From the NCBI RefSeq assembly GCF_030929555.1, contig NZ_JAVFVT010000027.1, positions 37,443 to 101,442 of the forward strand: a stretch of DNA of 64,000 nucleotides, written 5' to 3'. Both the position numbers and the translations under genes were made by a program. Below, one piece after another: positions 44,592 to 53,759 of the stretch. Origin of the DNA: Paenibacillus sp. LHD-117. Lineage in GTDB: Bacteria; Bacillota; Bacilli; Paenibacillales; Paenibacillaceae. The notes beneath the pieces were generated by a model. It ran no database searches and was not told the DNA's origin. It saw only the letters and a list, made by a program, of their open reading frames with translations. Numbering within the stretch: the first letter of the stretch is position 1; every line of letters begins with the position of its first letter.

Positions 44592-44716
44592 GCTGCTCCC
44601 ACTTTCTACAATTTTCTATCCTCCAACATTATAACCGATTTTGAGGAGGAATGGATAAGCGGGAAGCTGATTTTTGACCGCATTAGATTTATGTTTATCC
44701 GAAATCGAACGAGTCG

Positions 44717-45235
44717 CTAGACAAGCTTATAATAGAGCACGGTGCCGTCTAACGTTCCTGTGGCCGAACGAGCGTATTGCGGGATGCGCCCGGCTTCCGT
44801 ATAACCAAGCGACAGGTACAATAGATTCGATGGATCTCCCTCTCTTGTATCTAGCACGAGCAAACTTCTTCCTACCTCTTTCGCTCTCGATTCCGCGGTT
44901 AGCATAAGTGATCTTGCGATTCCTTGTTTGCGGTAACCGGTATGGACCATGACCTTCGCGATTTCGGCGCGATGCGACCCGTTGCTCTTCATCGCAAGCT
45001 GCAACTGGATCGTGCCGACAATGGCGTCATCGCGCTTGACGATCCATAACAATACCCCTGGCTGCAGAACTTCTTCCCAATACGCGCGAGCTAGTTCGAA
45101 GGAGAAGGGCGGCAGGAAACCGATGGACGCGCCGTCATCGACGACGTTGACAAGCAACTCGGCTAACGCTTGGAGCGTCTCCGGATTCATTGATTCACGA
45201 GTGACTTCGACGATTGAGATCATAGGATTCGACAT
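44717..45235 (-). CDS. GNAT family N-acetyltransferase
   Basis: 172 residues; acetyl-CoA loop in AKVMVHTGYRKQGIARSLM (R/QxxGxG/A), preceded by VGTIQLQL beta strand and ending in YLSLGYTEAGRIP. Resembles small GNAT proteins that modify amino-sugars or antibiotics. It diverges from the thioredoxin-like gene, with promoters in the 100-base gap between them. Confidence 0.88.
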   Translation of the reverse strand: MSNPMISIVEVTRESMNPETLQALAELLVNVVDDGASIGFLPPFSFELARAYWEEVLQPGVLLWIVKRDDAIVGTIQLQLAMKSNGSHRAEIAKVMVHTGYRKQGIARSLMLTAESRAKEVGRSLLVLDTREGDPSNLLYLSLGYTEAGRIPQYARSATGTLDGTVLYYKLV

Positions 45236-45335
45236 GATAATCTCTCCAATTTTTTTGATATAGTTATGATACTTTCCTAGGTTGGCGTATAATGGTTAGT
45301 AATGGATATTGGCGATCAAGAAAGGATGATTTCGA

Positions 45336-45854
45336 TTGAAACGCGGTGAAAAAATATTGAATATCTCGATCGCGATCCTCGCGGTCGGTTTCATCTGTTA
45401 CATCGGGTTAACCAATTGGAATGGCAAGGCAGCTACAGTCCAAGCTTCCCAAATCCAATTGCCCGAACTCCGCACCAACGAAGCGGTCACGGTCGACTTC
45501 GCCGAGAAGCCTACGGTCATCTCGTTATTTACGTCCTGGTGCACATACTGTAACGAAGATGCGCCGAAGATGGCGGCCCTACATGAAAAATATAAGGATC
45601 GTATTAATCTGATCGGCATTAACATCACGAATCGAGACGACTTATCGGAAGTGCGCGCCTACGCGGAACGCCATGCGCTTGCGTACCCAATTCTACTCGA
45701 CCTGAAAGGCGACGTTTACGCCAGATACGGTGGCGACGGCTTCCCCGCATTATATTTCGTGAACACAGAGGGCAAGGTAACCGACTCCATCATAGGCTCG
45801 ACCGACTTGGAGACGTTAGACTCCTCGTTCCGGAAGCTATTGAAGAATGGGTAG
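45336..45854 (+). CDS. membrane-anchored thiol-disulfide oxidoreductase (TlpA/ResA-like)
   Basis: 172 residues. N-terminal signal anchor (ILNISIAILAVGFICYIGL), then a thioredoxin fold with redox pair WCTYC in SLFTSWCTYCNEDAPKM, a typical ResA-type EDAP, and a cis-Pro loop FPALYFVNTEG. Likely reduces or oxidises disulfides outside the membrane, for example in cytochrome c maturation. Starts with TTG after AAAGGATG. One of the few plus-strand genes here. Confidence 0.9.
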   Translation: MKRGEKILNISIAILAVGFICYIGLTNWNGKAATVQASQIQLPELRTNEAVTVDFAEKPTVISLFTSWCTYCNEDAPKMAALHEKYKDRINLIGINITNRDDLSEVRAYAERHALAYPILLDLKGDVYARYGGDGFPALYFVNTEGKVTDSIIGSTDLETLDSSFRKLLKNG

Positions 45855-45948
45855 CTGCTGATCCCATTATGACAAATCGTCTGTCTACAAAAAAGTGAAA
45901 ATCGCAGCCGTTTGATTTCATCTTTTGCCCGCAATGAGTGAATCTTGT

Positions 45949-46509
45949 TTATTCCAGCTCTTCGTTAAGGAGGACCATATGGATGTGGTCCTCCCATTTC
46001 CCGTTTATTTTCAAATAGCGCAGCGCCAGTCCTTCGTCTCGAAAACCAAGTTTCTCCACGACCTTAAGCGATGCCGTATTACGCGGCATGATGTTCGCTT
46101 CGATCCGGTGCAGCCCCAGCTCTTCGAATGCATAAGCAACGACTCTCCCGATCGCTTCTGTCATGAACCCCTTATTCAGCTCGGCTTCATCTAGTCGGTA
46201 ACCAAGGTGACAAGACAAAAAAGCGCCGCGGACGATATTGCTGAGCGCAACCGACCCGATAATCCGTTCCGGCTCGCCGCATTTGTAAAGCCAAAACTTA
46301 GACATCTGGCTCGTGTTCATCATTGCTTGATCTTGTCGTAATAGATCCGTCTGCGCATCTAGCGTATAATAACTTGCCTCTCGCTTCACTTCCCACGCTT
46401 CCAAAAACCGTTCGTTCCGTTTGAAGTAGTCGAGCACCGCGGCAGCGTCACCACCCGTTGGTTCCAGCCTCCTCAACCTTAATCGCTCCGTATGTAATTC
46501 TATCGTCAT
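45949..46509 (-). CDS. GNAT acetyltransferase, RimJ/RimL type
   Basis: 186 residues from the internal ATG after AAGGAG (upstream in-frame codons lack a site). Start IELHTERLRLRRLEPTG, then SHLGYRLDEAELNKGFMTEA and ANIMPRNTASLKVVEKLGF are typical of RimJ/RimL-like ribosomal-protein or small-molecule acetyltransferases. Confidence 0.9.
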   Translation of the reverse strand: MTIELHTERLRLRRLEPTGGDAAAVLDYFKRNERFLEAWEVKREASYYTLDAQTDLLRQDQAMMNTSQMSKFWLYKCGEPERIIGSVALSNIVRGAFLSCHLGYRLDEAELNKGFMTEAIGRVVAYAFEELGLHRIEANIMPRNTASLKVVEKLGFRDEGLALRYLKINGKWEDHIHMVLLNEELE

Positions 46510-46581
46510 GATGGGATTCGTCTCCTTTTGCGGGCTATTTTTGAGTTCAATCATTATAGCATAGCCACCCGATAGCAAACG

Positions 46582-46617
46582 AAAAACGGTACACCCTTTT
46601 TAATGGGCGTACCGTTT
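46582..46617 (-). terminator. rho-independent terminator
   Basis: AAACGGTAC/GTACCGTTT stem with further pairing (CCC/GGG), ending in TTTTTC on the minus strand. It ends the 46682-47215 acetyltransferase transcript. Confidence 0.75.
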
Positions 46618-46681
46618 CGCGAGCATGGAGCCGCGGTCTTCGAAAACTATCCTCTTGAGAAGTGCCGATTCCAAAATCATT

Positions 46682-47215
46682 TCATACCTCATCCTTCGCC
46701 CGTAATGTAGGTATCCAATACACCATATGATCTTCGTCGTAACAGACTCCGCCGATCTTCAAAGCGCAGCGCTCCGTTCCATAGGTTTCGAATCCCAAAG
46801 AATGATAGAGCTTGCGCGCCCCTTCGTTCGATGTGACGACTGAAAGTAGAACAAGGTCGAGTCCATGCATGGCGGAAGCACGGCGTAAAGCCTCTTCCAT
46901 CAGCAGCCTGCCAATGCCGTGCTGACGGAATGACGGCGTTACATACATTCCCCATATAAAGCTTTTATGTTTGGCCTTAATCGATGTCTCCCGCTTAAAT
47001 CCGACCATGCCAACGAGCCGATTCTCGCCGGAATAAGCGCCCAATACAAATTGATTACCATCGCATCGCAGCCGCTCCTTAACAACCTCTGCAGAAGTAT
47101 GAAGAGCTTCTTCATATGAGCTTCCAAATACGGTCGGGTTCGTCTGCAGCGCCTCTAACCGGAGAGCCCAGAAGGATTCTGCTTCTTCTTGCGTAATCGT
47201 GCGAATGATGTTCAT
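46682..47215 (-). CDS. GNAT family N-acetyltransferase
   Basis: 177 residues from the ATG preceded by AGGGGG. Motif A is SFIWGMYVTPSFRQHGIGRLLMEEAL and motif B ends LYHSLGFETYG. The gene follows another GNAT gene by 34 bases, probably on one transcript. Substrate unknown. Confidence 0.9.
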   Translation of the reverse strand: MNIIRTITQEEAESFWALRLEALQTNPTVFGSSYEEALHTSAEVVKERLRCDGNQFVLGAYSGENRLVGMVGFKRETSIKAKHKSFIWGMYVTPSFRQHGIGRLLMEEALRRASAMHGLDLVLLSVVTSNEGARKLYHSLGFETYGTERCALKIGGVCYDEDHMVYWIPTLRAKDEV

Positions 47216-47249
47216 CGTAACTTGCGCCCCCTGACCGATCCGGTTATCC

Positions 47250-47717
47250 CTATAGCGTTTTCTCGTAAATGACGATTTCCTGACCATCATTATTCATTGT
47301 CGTCTTCACCTGAATGCAGCCTTGCCGCTGCCAGTAGAGATGCGCGGGTTCGTTCTGCACGACGACGCCTAACCGGAAGTTTGAGACTTGGCGCGCCTTC
47401 AACAAATCGTAGAATCGTTCAAGCGCGGCATAACCCAATCCCTGCCTCTGATGGTCTCGCTTCATCATTAGTAGCCCCAACCATGTACAGCCGTCTTTTG
47501 GATTGTGCATAAGCAACTCCAAAATCCCGATAAAACGGTCATCCGTTTCGATCAAATAACGTTCCGCGCCGAATTGGCGCGCTTCGGCGCATTCTTCCGC
47601 TACATCTTCGATCGTGAGGGTTGGCTTTCCCTTGACAATTCTGTTGTAATATACGTTGGAATTGATGATTTTCAGCTCTTCAAGCAAAGTTTCTTCCGTT
47701 GAAGGTACAAACCTCAT
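47250..47717 (-). CDS. GNAT family N-acetyltransferase
   Basis: 155 residues. LGLLMMKRDHQRQGLGYAAL is the acetyl-CoA-binding motif, NEPAHLYWQRQG the later motif. It lies between the Imm5-like remnant (9-base gap) and the next GNAT gene. Confidence 0.9.
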   Translation of the reverse strand: MRFVPSTEETLLEELKIINSNVYYNRIVKGKPTLTIEDVAEECAEARQFGAERYLIETDDRFIGILELLMHNPKDGCTWLGLLMMKRDHQRQGLGYAALERFYDLLKARQVSNFRLGVVVQNEPAHLYWQRQGCIQVKTTMNNDGQEIVIYEKTL

Positions 47718-47726
47718 GCTGCGTTC

Positions 47727-48008
47727 CTAACCTTTCTCGGTTGGCGACGATTGAATGTATGCCTCCCGTTGAAGCAACTGTTGATATTGCCAGATGCGTT
47801 CCGCGGTCGTGACTGCGGTTGCTTCGGTCGGGCAGGACGCAAAGGCTGCCGCTTTGGCGGCGTACGTAGCCGCATGTGTGGCATGCCCGGCGACATGAGC
47901 CGTCGCGGCCGCATGTCCCGCCGCTCTCGCGGCCGCGCATGCAGCTGCATGGCCTGCGTCGCGCGCCGCCGCATGCGCCGCGAAGGCGGCAGCACGCGCT
48001 TCACTCAT
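47727..48008 (-). CDS. Imm5-like immunity protein, C-terminal part
   Basis: 93 residues, very rich in Ala and His (MSEARAAAFAAHAAARD, then AGHAAATAHVAGHA and ERIWQYQQLL), matching the C-terminal half of proteins annotated as putative immunity proteins of the Imm5-like type. The same frame stays open upstream and reads GPRRAIEAGRAWSRKEI, which also belongs to that family, but no start codon in frame is available before the stop of the upstream gene. The N-terminal half of the family is therefore missing, so this is probably a truncated gene. No toxin gene is nearby. Confidence 0.6.
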   Translation of the reverse strand: MSEARAAAFAAHAAARDAGHAAACAAARAAGHAAATAHVAGHATHAATYAAKAAAFASCPTEATAVTTAERIWQYQQLLQREAYIQSSPTEKG

Positions 48009-48125
48009 CGGAATCTCTTTCCTCGACCAGGCCCGCCCCGCTTCGATTGCACGCCGGGGTCCAAACGTGATCCCTCCTAGAAGATCATGGGTGAATAACC
48101 TATCGCCTACAGACCGACAGGTCCG

Positions 48126-48677
48126 TTAAAGCAAGGATTCGCCGATCGGCGTAAGGATTCCGTCCATGCTTGTTGAATTTTTGAGCTTCCGGTATTCCGT
48201 CAGCTTCTCTTCCCCTTTGTTGTTCGCCCAATCAAGAAGCGTATTCCGTTCGCCGTCATAGCTATAAAACGGTACGCTGAAACCGCATGACGTCTTCGCG
48301 ATATCGATGTCCGCCACAATAATTTGCCGGTGTCCGGGCATCAGCTCGAAGAGCGGCGCTAACTCTTCCCATTGTTCCGATCCCGGCAAGATGACTTTAC
48401 CGCGTCCGTAAAACCGCAGAATGAGCGGCTTTCCTTGGAAAGCGACGAACATGAACGTGATCCGATCGGCAACCGTCAAGTGAGCGCTCGTTTCGTTGCC
48501 GCTGCCGGTCAAGTCGAGATACGCGACGCGGTTTGGCGATAAGATACGAAATACATCATGCCCTTTCGGCGAAAGGTTAACATGACCGTCCGGCGCTGCC
48601 GTTCCTACAAAAAATAAGTACTGTTCCCGGATAAAAGCTTCATGCTCCGGCCGAATCGATTCATATGCGGTTCCCAA
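48126..48677 (-). CDS. pyridoxamine 5'-phosphate oxidase-like flavoprotein
   Basis: 183 residues. FVGTAAPDGHVNLSPKGHD and RVAYLDLTGSGNETSAHL are typical of the split-barrel PPOX class that binds FMN or F420. Start is TTG with GAGGTG upstream, and overlaps the end of the NUDIX gene. Enzymatic role unknown. Confidence 0.88.
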   Translation of the reverse strand: MGTAYESIRPEHEAFIREQYLFFVGTAAPDGHVNLSPKGHDVFRILSPNRVAYLDLTGSGNETSAHLTVADRITFMFVAFQGKPLILRFYGRGKVILPGSEQWEELAPLFELMPGHRQIIVADIDIAKTSCGFSVPFYSYDGERNTLLDWANNKGEEKLTEYRKLKNSTSMDGILTPIGESLL

Positions 48678-49222
48678 AATGATGCACCTCCGTTTGTTTT
48701 CGAATCACATCCGCCAGACGATAAAGCTCGGCCAAATCCGAGCGGCCTACACTCTCGAATCGGCGAATCGCCTCATCGATCCCGACGACCTCTACGGCTA
48801 CGACCTGTTCTCCGTCAGCCGGATTCAGTGGTTTGCCGACCAGCTTGACTTGACCGTATCCCATAACCCTCACGAATCGGGGATGAGGAATATGGGGCTT
48901 AAAGGGACTAGCTGAGCTCGACTCGCAATTGAACTGCCCGATAATGGCATAGGACTGAAGCTCGCCGCCAAGCTCTTCCATAACCTCGCGCCGCAGCGCT
49001 TCCATATATCGTTCTCCCGGCTCCAACGTTCCTCCGGGCAGCTCCCACATGCCATTGTCGACTTGGAAAATCACATACCGATCTCCGACGCAAGGGACGA
49101 TGCTGACATTGCTGACCAACCGCTCGTCGGACCTTGTCGGCGAAAGCAAATTGGGCTTTTACTTCGCCCCAATCGATCGTCTTGGATAATGTGGGAAACG
49201 CAGCAAGATCAGGATACGGCAC
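48661..49222 (-). pseudogene. NUDIX hydrolase with frameshift
   Basis: The main frame holds a complete NUDIX box (GGTLEPGERYMEALRREVMEELGG) but begins without its N-terminus. That N-terminus (PYPDLAAFPTLSKTIDWGEV, then KAQFAFADK) is present in another frame, starting with GTG after AGGGAGG. The frames join near 49127-49138, where one extra base in a GTCGGACC context separates FADK from SDERLVSNVSIVP. So a single-base indel breaks the gene, or it is a sequencing error. The intact family cleaves nucleoside-diphosphate derivatives. Confidence 0.75.
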
Positions 49223-49259
49223 GAAAAAACCTCCCTAGTGATAGAGATTGGATAGTTAA

Positions 49260-49667
49260 CTACATTAATTTTCGGACTAATAGGTCCCGCACGTTTTGCA
49301 AGCTATTTCGCGGGGATGTGCTTACCGTCGGTTCCATCCAACCGAAACCATCGTTATCGTAACGGGGAAATACATGCATATGATAATGATTAAGGTCGTT
49401 AAATAGTCCTCCGTTTTGCATGATCGATATGCCGTCGGGATGGTACGCTTCTTTTAATACGGCAGCGATTCGTGCCGATGCGCGCATGATGGCCAGCAGA
49501 GTAACCTCATCGATCGATTCGAGCTCCGTCAGATGCGCCTTGGGCAGGATTAACGTATGACCCTCGTGTATGGGATCGATGTCGAGCAGACAGGTGACGT
49601 ATTCGTCTTCGTAGACGATGTTTGTTTCTATTTTATTGTTGGCCAACCTGCAACCGAGACACTCCAC
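49260..49667 (-). CDS. HIT family hydrolase
   Basis: 135 residues. ECLGCRLANN with two zinc-type cysteines, LPKAHLTELESI and the catalytic HYHMHVFPRY (HxHxHxx) place it in the HIT family, which hydrolyses dinucleoside polyphosphates or AMP conjugates. Confidence 0.93.
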   Translation of the reverse strand: MECLGCRLANNKIETNIVYEDEYVTCLLDIDPIHEGHTLILPKAHLTELESIDEVTLLAIMRASARIAAVLKEAYHPDGISIMQNGGLFNDLNHYHMHVFPRYDNDGFGWMEPTVSTSPRNSLQNVRDLLVRKLM

Positions 49668-49721
49668 GTATCATCCGCTCCTTCCGATCACGGCGCCTTA
49701 GCACTTTTATCATACCATCGA

Positions 49722-50438
49722 TTACCATCGTTTACGAACCGAAAACGTCAAACAATCGCATGAAAGTTGCACGGCTCGCCCCTGTCGTTCAATGGAATAT
49801 CGTTGTGTGTTTACATGATGATTCAGAACGTCCCAATCCCTAAATTGTGTTTCTAGCAGTTGTAAAAGCTTTCCCGTCGGAAGATTAAGCTCGAACATCG
49901 GTTCGATCGTCTCTCCGGTCTCTTCCAACACCTCACGAACGTTCGTACCCATAATAATACAAATGATTCCGCCGGATTTCGTTCCCTTCGCCATCTCCGA
50001 GAGTTTCGCGGTAAGGCAATCTATCGAACGAAGATGCTCAAGTGCGGACACGGCAAATATGAAGTCGAACGAGTTCTCCGCGATGGCATATCCTTCAATG
50101 TCGGATAAGACCGGTTCGATCGAATCGTCTACGCCATGTTGTCGGCTGTAATCATGCAAGCCGTGAATGGCCGATTCCAAGAGATCGACGGCGACAACGG
50201 AGGCTGACCGGGATTGTAAGTATTGAGCGATAGGGATGGCGTTCCGTCCGACGCCTGCACCAAGATCCAATACCCGCATGCCTTCCTTGTCTACCAACAG
50301 GGGGAGAAGCTCCATCACCGTGCGGACAGGCTTATACAGCCAAGATCCCGGTTCGAATAAGAGATTTCGATCATAACATTGATCGTGATACTTTTTTTCT
50401 TCGGCCCGAATAAGGGCGATTCGATCCATTGTGTTCAT
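49722..50438 (-). CDS. class I SAM-dependent methyltransferase
   Basis: 238 residues; motif I is VLDLGAGVGRNAIPIAQYL, then VVAVDLLESAIHGL and FDFIFAVSALEHL. Probably acts on a small molecule. Its ATG overlaps the stop of the upstream GNAT gene (ATGA). Confidence 0.9.
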   Translation of the reverse strand: MNTMDRIALIRAEEKKYHDQCYDRNLLFEPGSWLYKPVRTVMELLPLLVDKEGMRVLDLGAGVGRNAIPIAQYLQSRSASVVAVDLLESAIHGLHDYSRQHGVDDSIEPVLSDIEGYAIAENSFDFIFAVSALEHLRSIDCLTAKLSEMAKGTKSGGIICIIMGTNVREVLEETGETIEPMFELNLPTGKLLQLLETQFRDWDVLNHHVNTQRYSIERQGRAVQLSCDCLTFSVRKRW

Positions 50439-50974
50439 CTGGCAGAACCACTATTGTCGAAAAATGAAACCGGGTACCGCAGCTCGCCTTTTATTTGCCG
50501 CAACGCGTTTTCTTGGAGCTCACAAACCATGAATACGTCATCGGGCACTTCGAATTGTCGTAATTCCAAACCGAAGGAACGCGCCGGACGGAATCCGAAT
50601 CTCGGATAATAATCAGGGTGCCCGATCAATAGAACCAAACCGTAACCGAGCTCTTTGCATCGCTTTAGCCCTTCTTCAATTAGCCGTGTGCCGACGCCCA
50701 GCTTCTGGACATTCGGGAGCACGGCAATCGGCGCAAGTACAATGACTTCATGCCTACTTTCATCATCAACAACTTCCGCCTTACTAAGCAGCAAGTGACC
50801 TATGATATCGCCATCCCGCTCGGCCACGATGGAGAGCTGAGCGACAAACTGCTCCGATCGTCTAATTCGCTCTACTAATTGCGCTTCGTCGTCGCGATTG
50901 CCGAATGCCGCCCGGTTCACGTCGAAGACTTGCTCGATATCTTTGGACGTTTCGGTGCGAATGATGATACCCAT
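50435..50974 (-). CDS. GNAT acetyltransferase, YhbS type
   Basis: 179 residues. APIAVLPNVQKLGVGTRLIEEGL is motif A; GHPDYYPRFGFRPARSFGLE is the YhbS/COG3153 signature. Translation is probably coupled to the methyltransferase downstream (4-base overlap). Confidence 0.92.
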   Translation of the reverse strand: MGIIIRTETSKDIEQVFDVNRAAFGNRDDEAQLVERIRRSEQFVAQLSIVAERDGDIIGHLLLSKAEVVDDESRHEVIVLAPIAVLPNVQKLGVGTRLIEEGLKRCKELGYGLVLLIGHPDYYPRFGFRPARSFGLELRQFEVPDDVFMVCELQENALRQIKGELRYPVSFFDNSGSAR

Positions 50975-51008
50975 TTATGTACACTCCTTTTTTTTTTCAA
51001 AGTGACGG

Positions 51009-51614
51009 CTAAAATCGAATATGCTTTATCGTGGTAGCCAATCGATCGAGTTTCTTCTTCACGATCCCTCTATGGTCCGGTCTCAGCGGGATGTTCGCAT
51101 CAGCCGAGATAATCTCAAGCGTATCATCGATGGTCAACTGATCCGTTTCGATCTGTTTCGCGAACGTTTCCTTCGATAAACTTGCGATACATCTGTCGAT
51201 CTGCTTGGCCGGCCATGAGCCGCTGCCATCTCCTCTTCGCTTCAGCCGTTTCAGCAACGTGTCGCGGCTTGCGGCCAACGTATAATGTTTGACCTCGACC
51301 CCTTCCGTCCGCAATCGCGTCACGATCTCGTCGAAATATTGTTCATCCACTATCGTCATGGGTACGATGACGGTACCTGAATAGTCTTTTGCAATGGACA
51401 GAAGCATGGAATAGTTAAATGATCGCCATAACTCATGGTCTTGAAAATCATCCTTCTGCATCGACTTAGGCGCATTCTTCCGAATAAAATAACCGATGTT
51501 TTCGGGATCGTAGATGAACGAATGCGGGATTCTGCGATGAAGTTCATTTGCAGTCGTCGTCTTGCCGGATCCGAACGCGCCATTTATCCAAAGAATCAAA
51601 TCATTCAGCCCCAA
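51009..51614 (-). CDS. tmrB: TmrB-like ATP-binding protein
   Basis: 201 residues. WINGAFGSGKTTTANELHRR (P-loop), FIYDPENIGYFIR, DDFQDHELWRSFNYSML and IDRCIASLS are near-identical in order to B. subtilis TmrB, which confers tunicamycin resistance. The TTG six codons in (GILWING-type start) fits B. subtilis better; the listed start is the outermost one. Resistance is inferred, not proven. Confidence 0.9.
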   Translation of the reverse strand: MGLNDLILWINGAFGSGKTTTANELHRRIPHSFIYDPENIGYFIRKNAPKSMQKDDFQDHELWRSFNYSMLLSIAKDYSGTVIVPMTIVDEQYFDEIVTRLRTEGVEVKHYTLAASRDTLLKRLKRRGDGSGSWPAKQIDRCIASLSKETFAKQIETDQLTIDDTLEIISADANIPLRPDHRGIVKKKLDRLATTIKHIRF

Positions 51615-51634
51615 TTCCTTGTCATTTATATTCC

Positions 51635-51979
51635 CTATTCCTCTAGCAAAATCCGATCTCCTTTGGTCGTCGGTTGTGAAACTACCAAAAATTCTATGTC
51701 ATCATTCGTACGGTTAAACACTTGATGCGGGGTAAGAGGCGGAACTTCGAGTCCCTCTTGCGCCTCTACTTCAAACTGCTCCCCGTTCATCTCGACCGTG
51801 GCCATTCCCGACAGCACAAAAAAGAATTGCCTCGAACGGTTATGATAGTGTCTCGTTTCTTTTGTTCCGGGAGGCATTCTTTCATGAATAATGCTCAAAT
51901 CATCGTTATTGACCAAATGCCAACCATCGCAATTCGATCCCCAGTTGTAATTTTCTCCCGTTTTTTTGCTTACTTTCAT
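51635..51979 (-). CDS. single-domain cupin protein
   Basis: 114 residues. Cupin motif 1 is PPGTKETRHYHNRSRQFFFVLSG and motif 2 PLTPHQVFN, so a metal-binding barrel is expected. GGGATGACT precedes the ATG. Function unknown; next to TmrB and a GNAT gene. Confidence 0.88.
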   Translation of the reverse strand: MKVSKKTGENYNWGSNCDGWHLVNNDDLSIIHERMPPGTKETRHYHNRSRQFFFVLSGMATVEMNGEQFEVEAQEGLEVPPLTPHQVFNRTNDDIEFLVVSQPTTKGDRILLEE

Positions 51980-51995
51980 TCGTTGCAGTCATCCC

Positions 51996-52502
51996 TTACT
52001 TTAGAATTTTAGTCAAATAGAGCACAACGTCATCGTTAATCGTGATTTGATCTCCGTAGCTGGCATAACGATCGCCGATATGAATGCCTTTGCCATCTGG
52101 AACATAACCTCGTTTTGCGTACAGAATTTGAGCATGGCCATAATCCGAGAATAAACCGACTCCAATGCCGGCGACATTAGACCGTTCTTGGATGACGGCC
52201 TCGGCTTGATCCATCAGCTTGGTCCCAATCCCTAGACGGCGGTATTTGATCAGAACGTTAAAATCATTGATTTCCGGAATCGACTGCTCCCTGAACGACG
52301 GATAATGAGAGTTCCATATCACATTGACGTATCCGGCGAAATCCCCGTCGGCTTCGGCCACGATCGAAACGCGCCGGCCGCCTCGCTGTTCATCCAAATA
52401 ACGAACGTATTGCTCGATCGGCTTGTTCCATCCTTGTTCTCGAAAAGCATTGGAGACCGTGGCCGCATCCTGCTCGTTTAGTTCTCGCAACGTTATTTTC
52501 AT
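51996..52502 (-). CDS. GNAT family N-acetyltransferase
   Basis: 168 residues. INDFNVLIKYRRLGIGTKLMDQAE is motif A, followed by IGVGLFSDYGHAQILYAKRGYVPDGKG. Common small Bacillus GNAT; substrate unknown. Confidence 0.9.
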   Translation of the reverse strand: MKITLRELNEQDAATVSNAFREQGWNKPIEQYVRYLDEQRGGRRVSIVAEADGDFAGYVNVIWNSHYPSFREQSIPEINDFNVLIKYRRLGIGTKLMDQAEAVIQERSNVAGIGVGLFSDYGHAQILYAKRGYVPDGKGIHIGDRYASYGDQITINDDVVLYLTKILK

Positions 52503-52523
52503 GACTTGTCATCCTACCCCTGT

Positions 52524-53243
52524 TTATAATTCGATTCGTACGGTTTTATAAATTTCGTCCTGATAGATTAAGCCGTTTAACTGCATGCCGTAGGCGCATC
52601 CGCCATCGATCCCGATCTTGTCCCGGCCAAACCAAACATCGGCGGATCCATGAATAGCCATCGCTCTCGTATGTCCGAACACAACCGTTTTGCCAAGATC
52701 GAAGTCCGATCGAATAAAAGGATCCTTGATATACATAAAATCATGTTCGGATTGTTCCTTCCAATTCGCGAAGGCGGGATTCAGCCCGGCATGAACATAA
52801 ATATGGTTTTCGTCTTCGTGATATAACGGAAGATCGCTTAGAAAATCGATATGATGGCTATAACGAACACGAATCGTCTCTATCGCTTGGTCTAGTATTT
52901 CATCCGTAACATCATGATCGAGATCGAGATCGCAATAGCTTTGAATCGTTTGGGCGCCTCCATGCTGGAGAAACTTCGATCGGATCGCATGACTATCGTT
53001 GCGAATCAAATCAACGAGCCTTTGATCATGATTCCCGCGCAAAGCAATGGCACCCTGTTCGCGAACCAACTCGATTACCTTGTTCACGGTTTCTTTGCTA
53101 TTCGGCCCCCGATCCACATAATCGCCAAGCAAGATCAGCTGATCCTCTTTTGGATGAAAAGCGATAAGCTGCAGCAATCGGTCAAGTTGTTGGATACATC
53201 CATGGATATCGCTAATCATAACCATGCGTTTCATCTTGATCAT
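52524..53243 (-). CDS. PrpE/ApaH-like metallophosphatase
   Basis: 239 residues. The calcineurin-like metal motifs are ISDIHGC, LLGDYVDRGPNS, LRGNHDQ and YVHAGLNP, with GHTRAM near the end, as in phage-type serine/threonine or bis(nucleosyl)-tetraphosphate phosphatases. Start overlaps the stop of the isochorismatase-family gene (ATGA); an ATG three codons later is possible. Confidence 0.93.
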   Translation of the reverse strand: MIKMKRMVMISDIHGCIQQLDRLLQLIAFHPKEDQLILLGDYVDRGPNSKETVNKVIELVREQGAIALRGNHDQRLVDLIRNDSHAIRSKFLQHGGAQTIQSYCDLDLDHDVTDEILDQAIETIRVRYSHHIDFLSDLPLYHEDENHIYVHAGLNPAFANWKEQSEHDFMYIKDPFIRSDFDLGKTVVFGHTRAMAIHGSADVWFGRDKIGIDGGCAYGMQLNGLIYQDEIYKTVRIEL

Positions 53244-53734
53244 GACTCCATGGCAAGAAATTCAATGACTGGATATGAAATCAGGTGCCGGTCTCTGTTG
53301 GCGGCAAGAATGGCCTCATGATTCGTGCTGAGAATGCCATGTTGCAACAGTATAGGTTTGAATCCTCGTTCAATCGCGCCATTATAGGTAAATAAGACGC
53401 AATGCTCGGCCGCAAAACCAGAAAGGATGACAAGTTTAATGCCGTTGGCTGATAACACTTGCTCTAATTCCGTTTTCCAGAAGGCATTCGAGTATTCTTT
53501 GGTCACGATGAGATCATCTTGCTGAACGTCAATCTCGGGAATAATACGATAACTTTCTCTGTTCGAATCATTTATGCCTTCGACGTCCTGGACATGGACA
53601 ACCAAATGATTGTGTGAACGAATGACGCCCGCAACATGATTGATATATTCGCATGATCTTTGGATCGCTTTCTCTTCTACCTGATCTTTCAAATAGATCG
53701 TCTGCATGTCGATTATTAAAAACGCTAGTTTCAT
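53240..53734 (-). CDS. isochorismatase-family cysteine hydrolase
   Basis: 164 residues from the ATG after GGAGAAGA. Catalytic triad Asp in FLIIDMQ, Lys in VTKEYSNAF and Cys in SGFAAEHCVLFT. Family members hydrolyse N-carbamoyl or amide bonds (nicotinamidase-like). Codons upstream of this ATG belong to the M24 remnant. Confidence 0.9.
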   Translation of the reverse strand: MKLAFLIIDMQTIYLKDQVEEKAIQRSCEYINHVAGVIRSHNHLVVHVQDVEGINDSNRESYRIIPEIDVQQDDLIVTKEYSNAFWKTELEQVLSANGIKLVILSGFAAEHCVLFTYNGAIERGFKPILLQHGILSTNHEAILAANRDRHLISYPVIEFLAMES

Positions 53735-53759
53735 TTTATCTTCTCCATCCAATAGTAGT

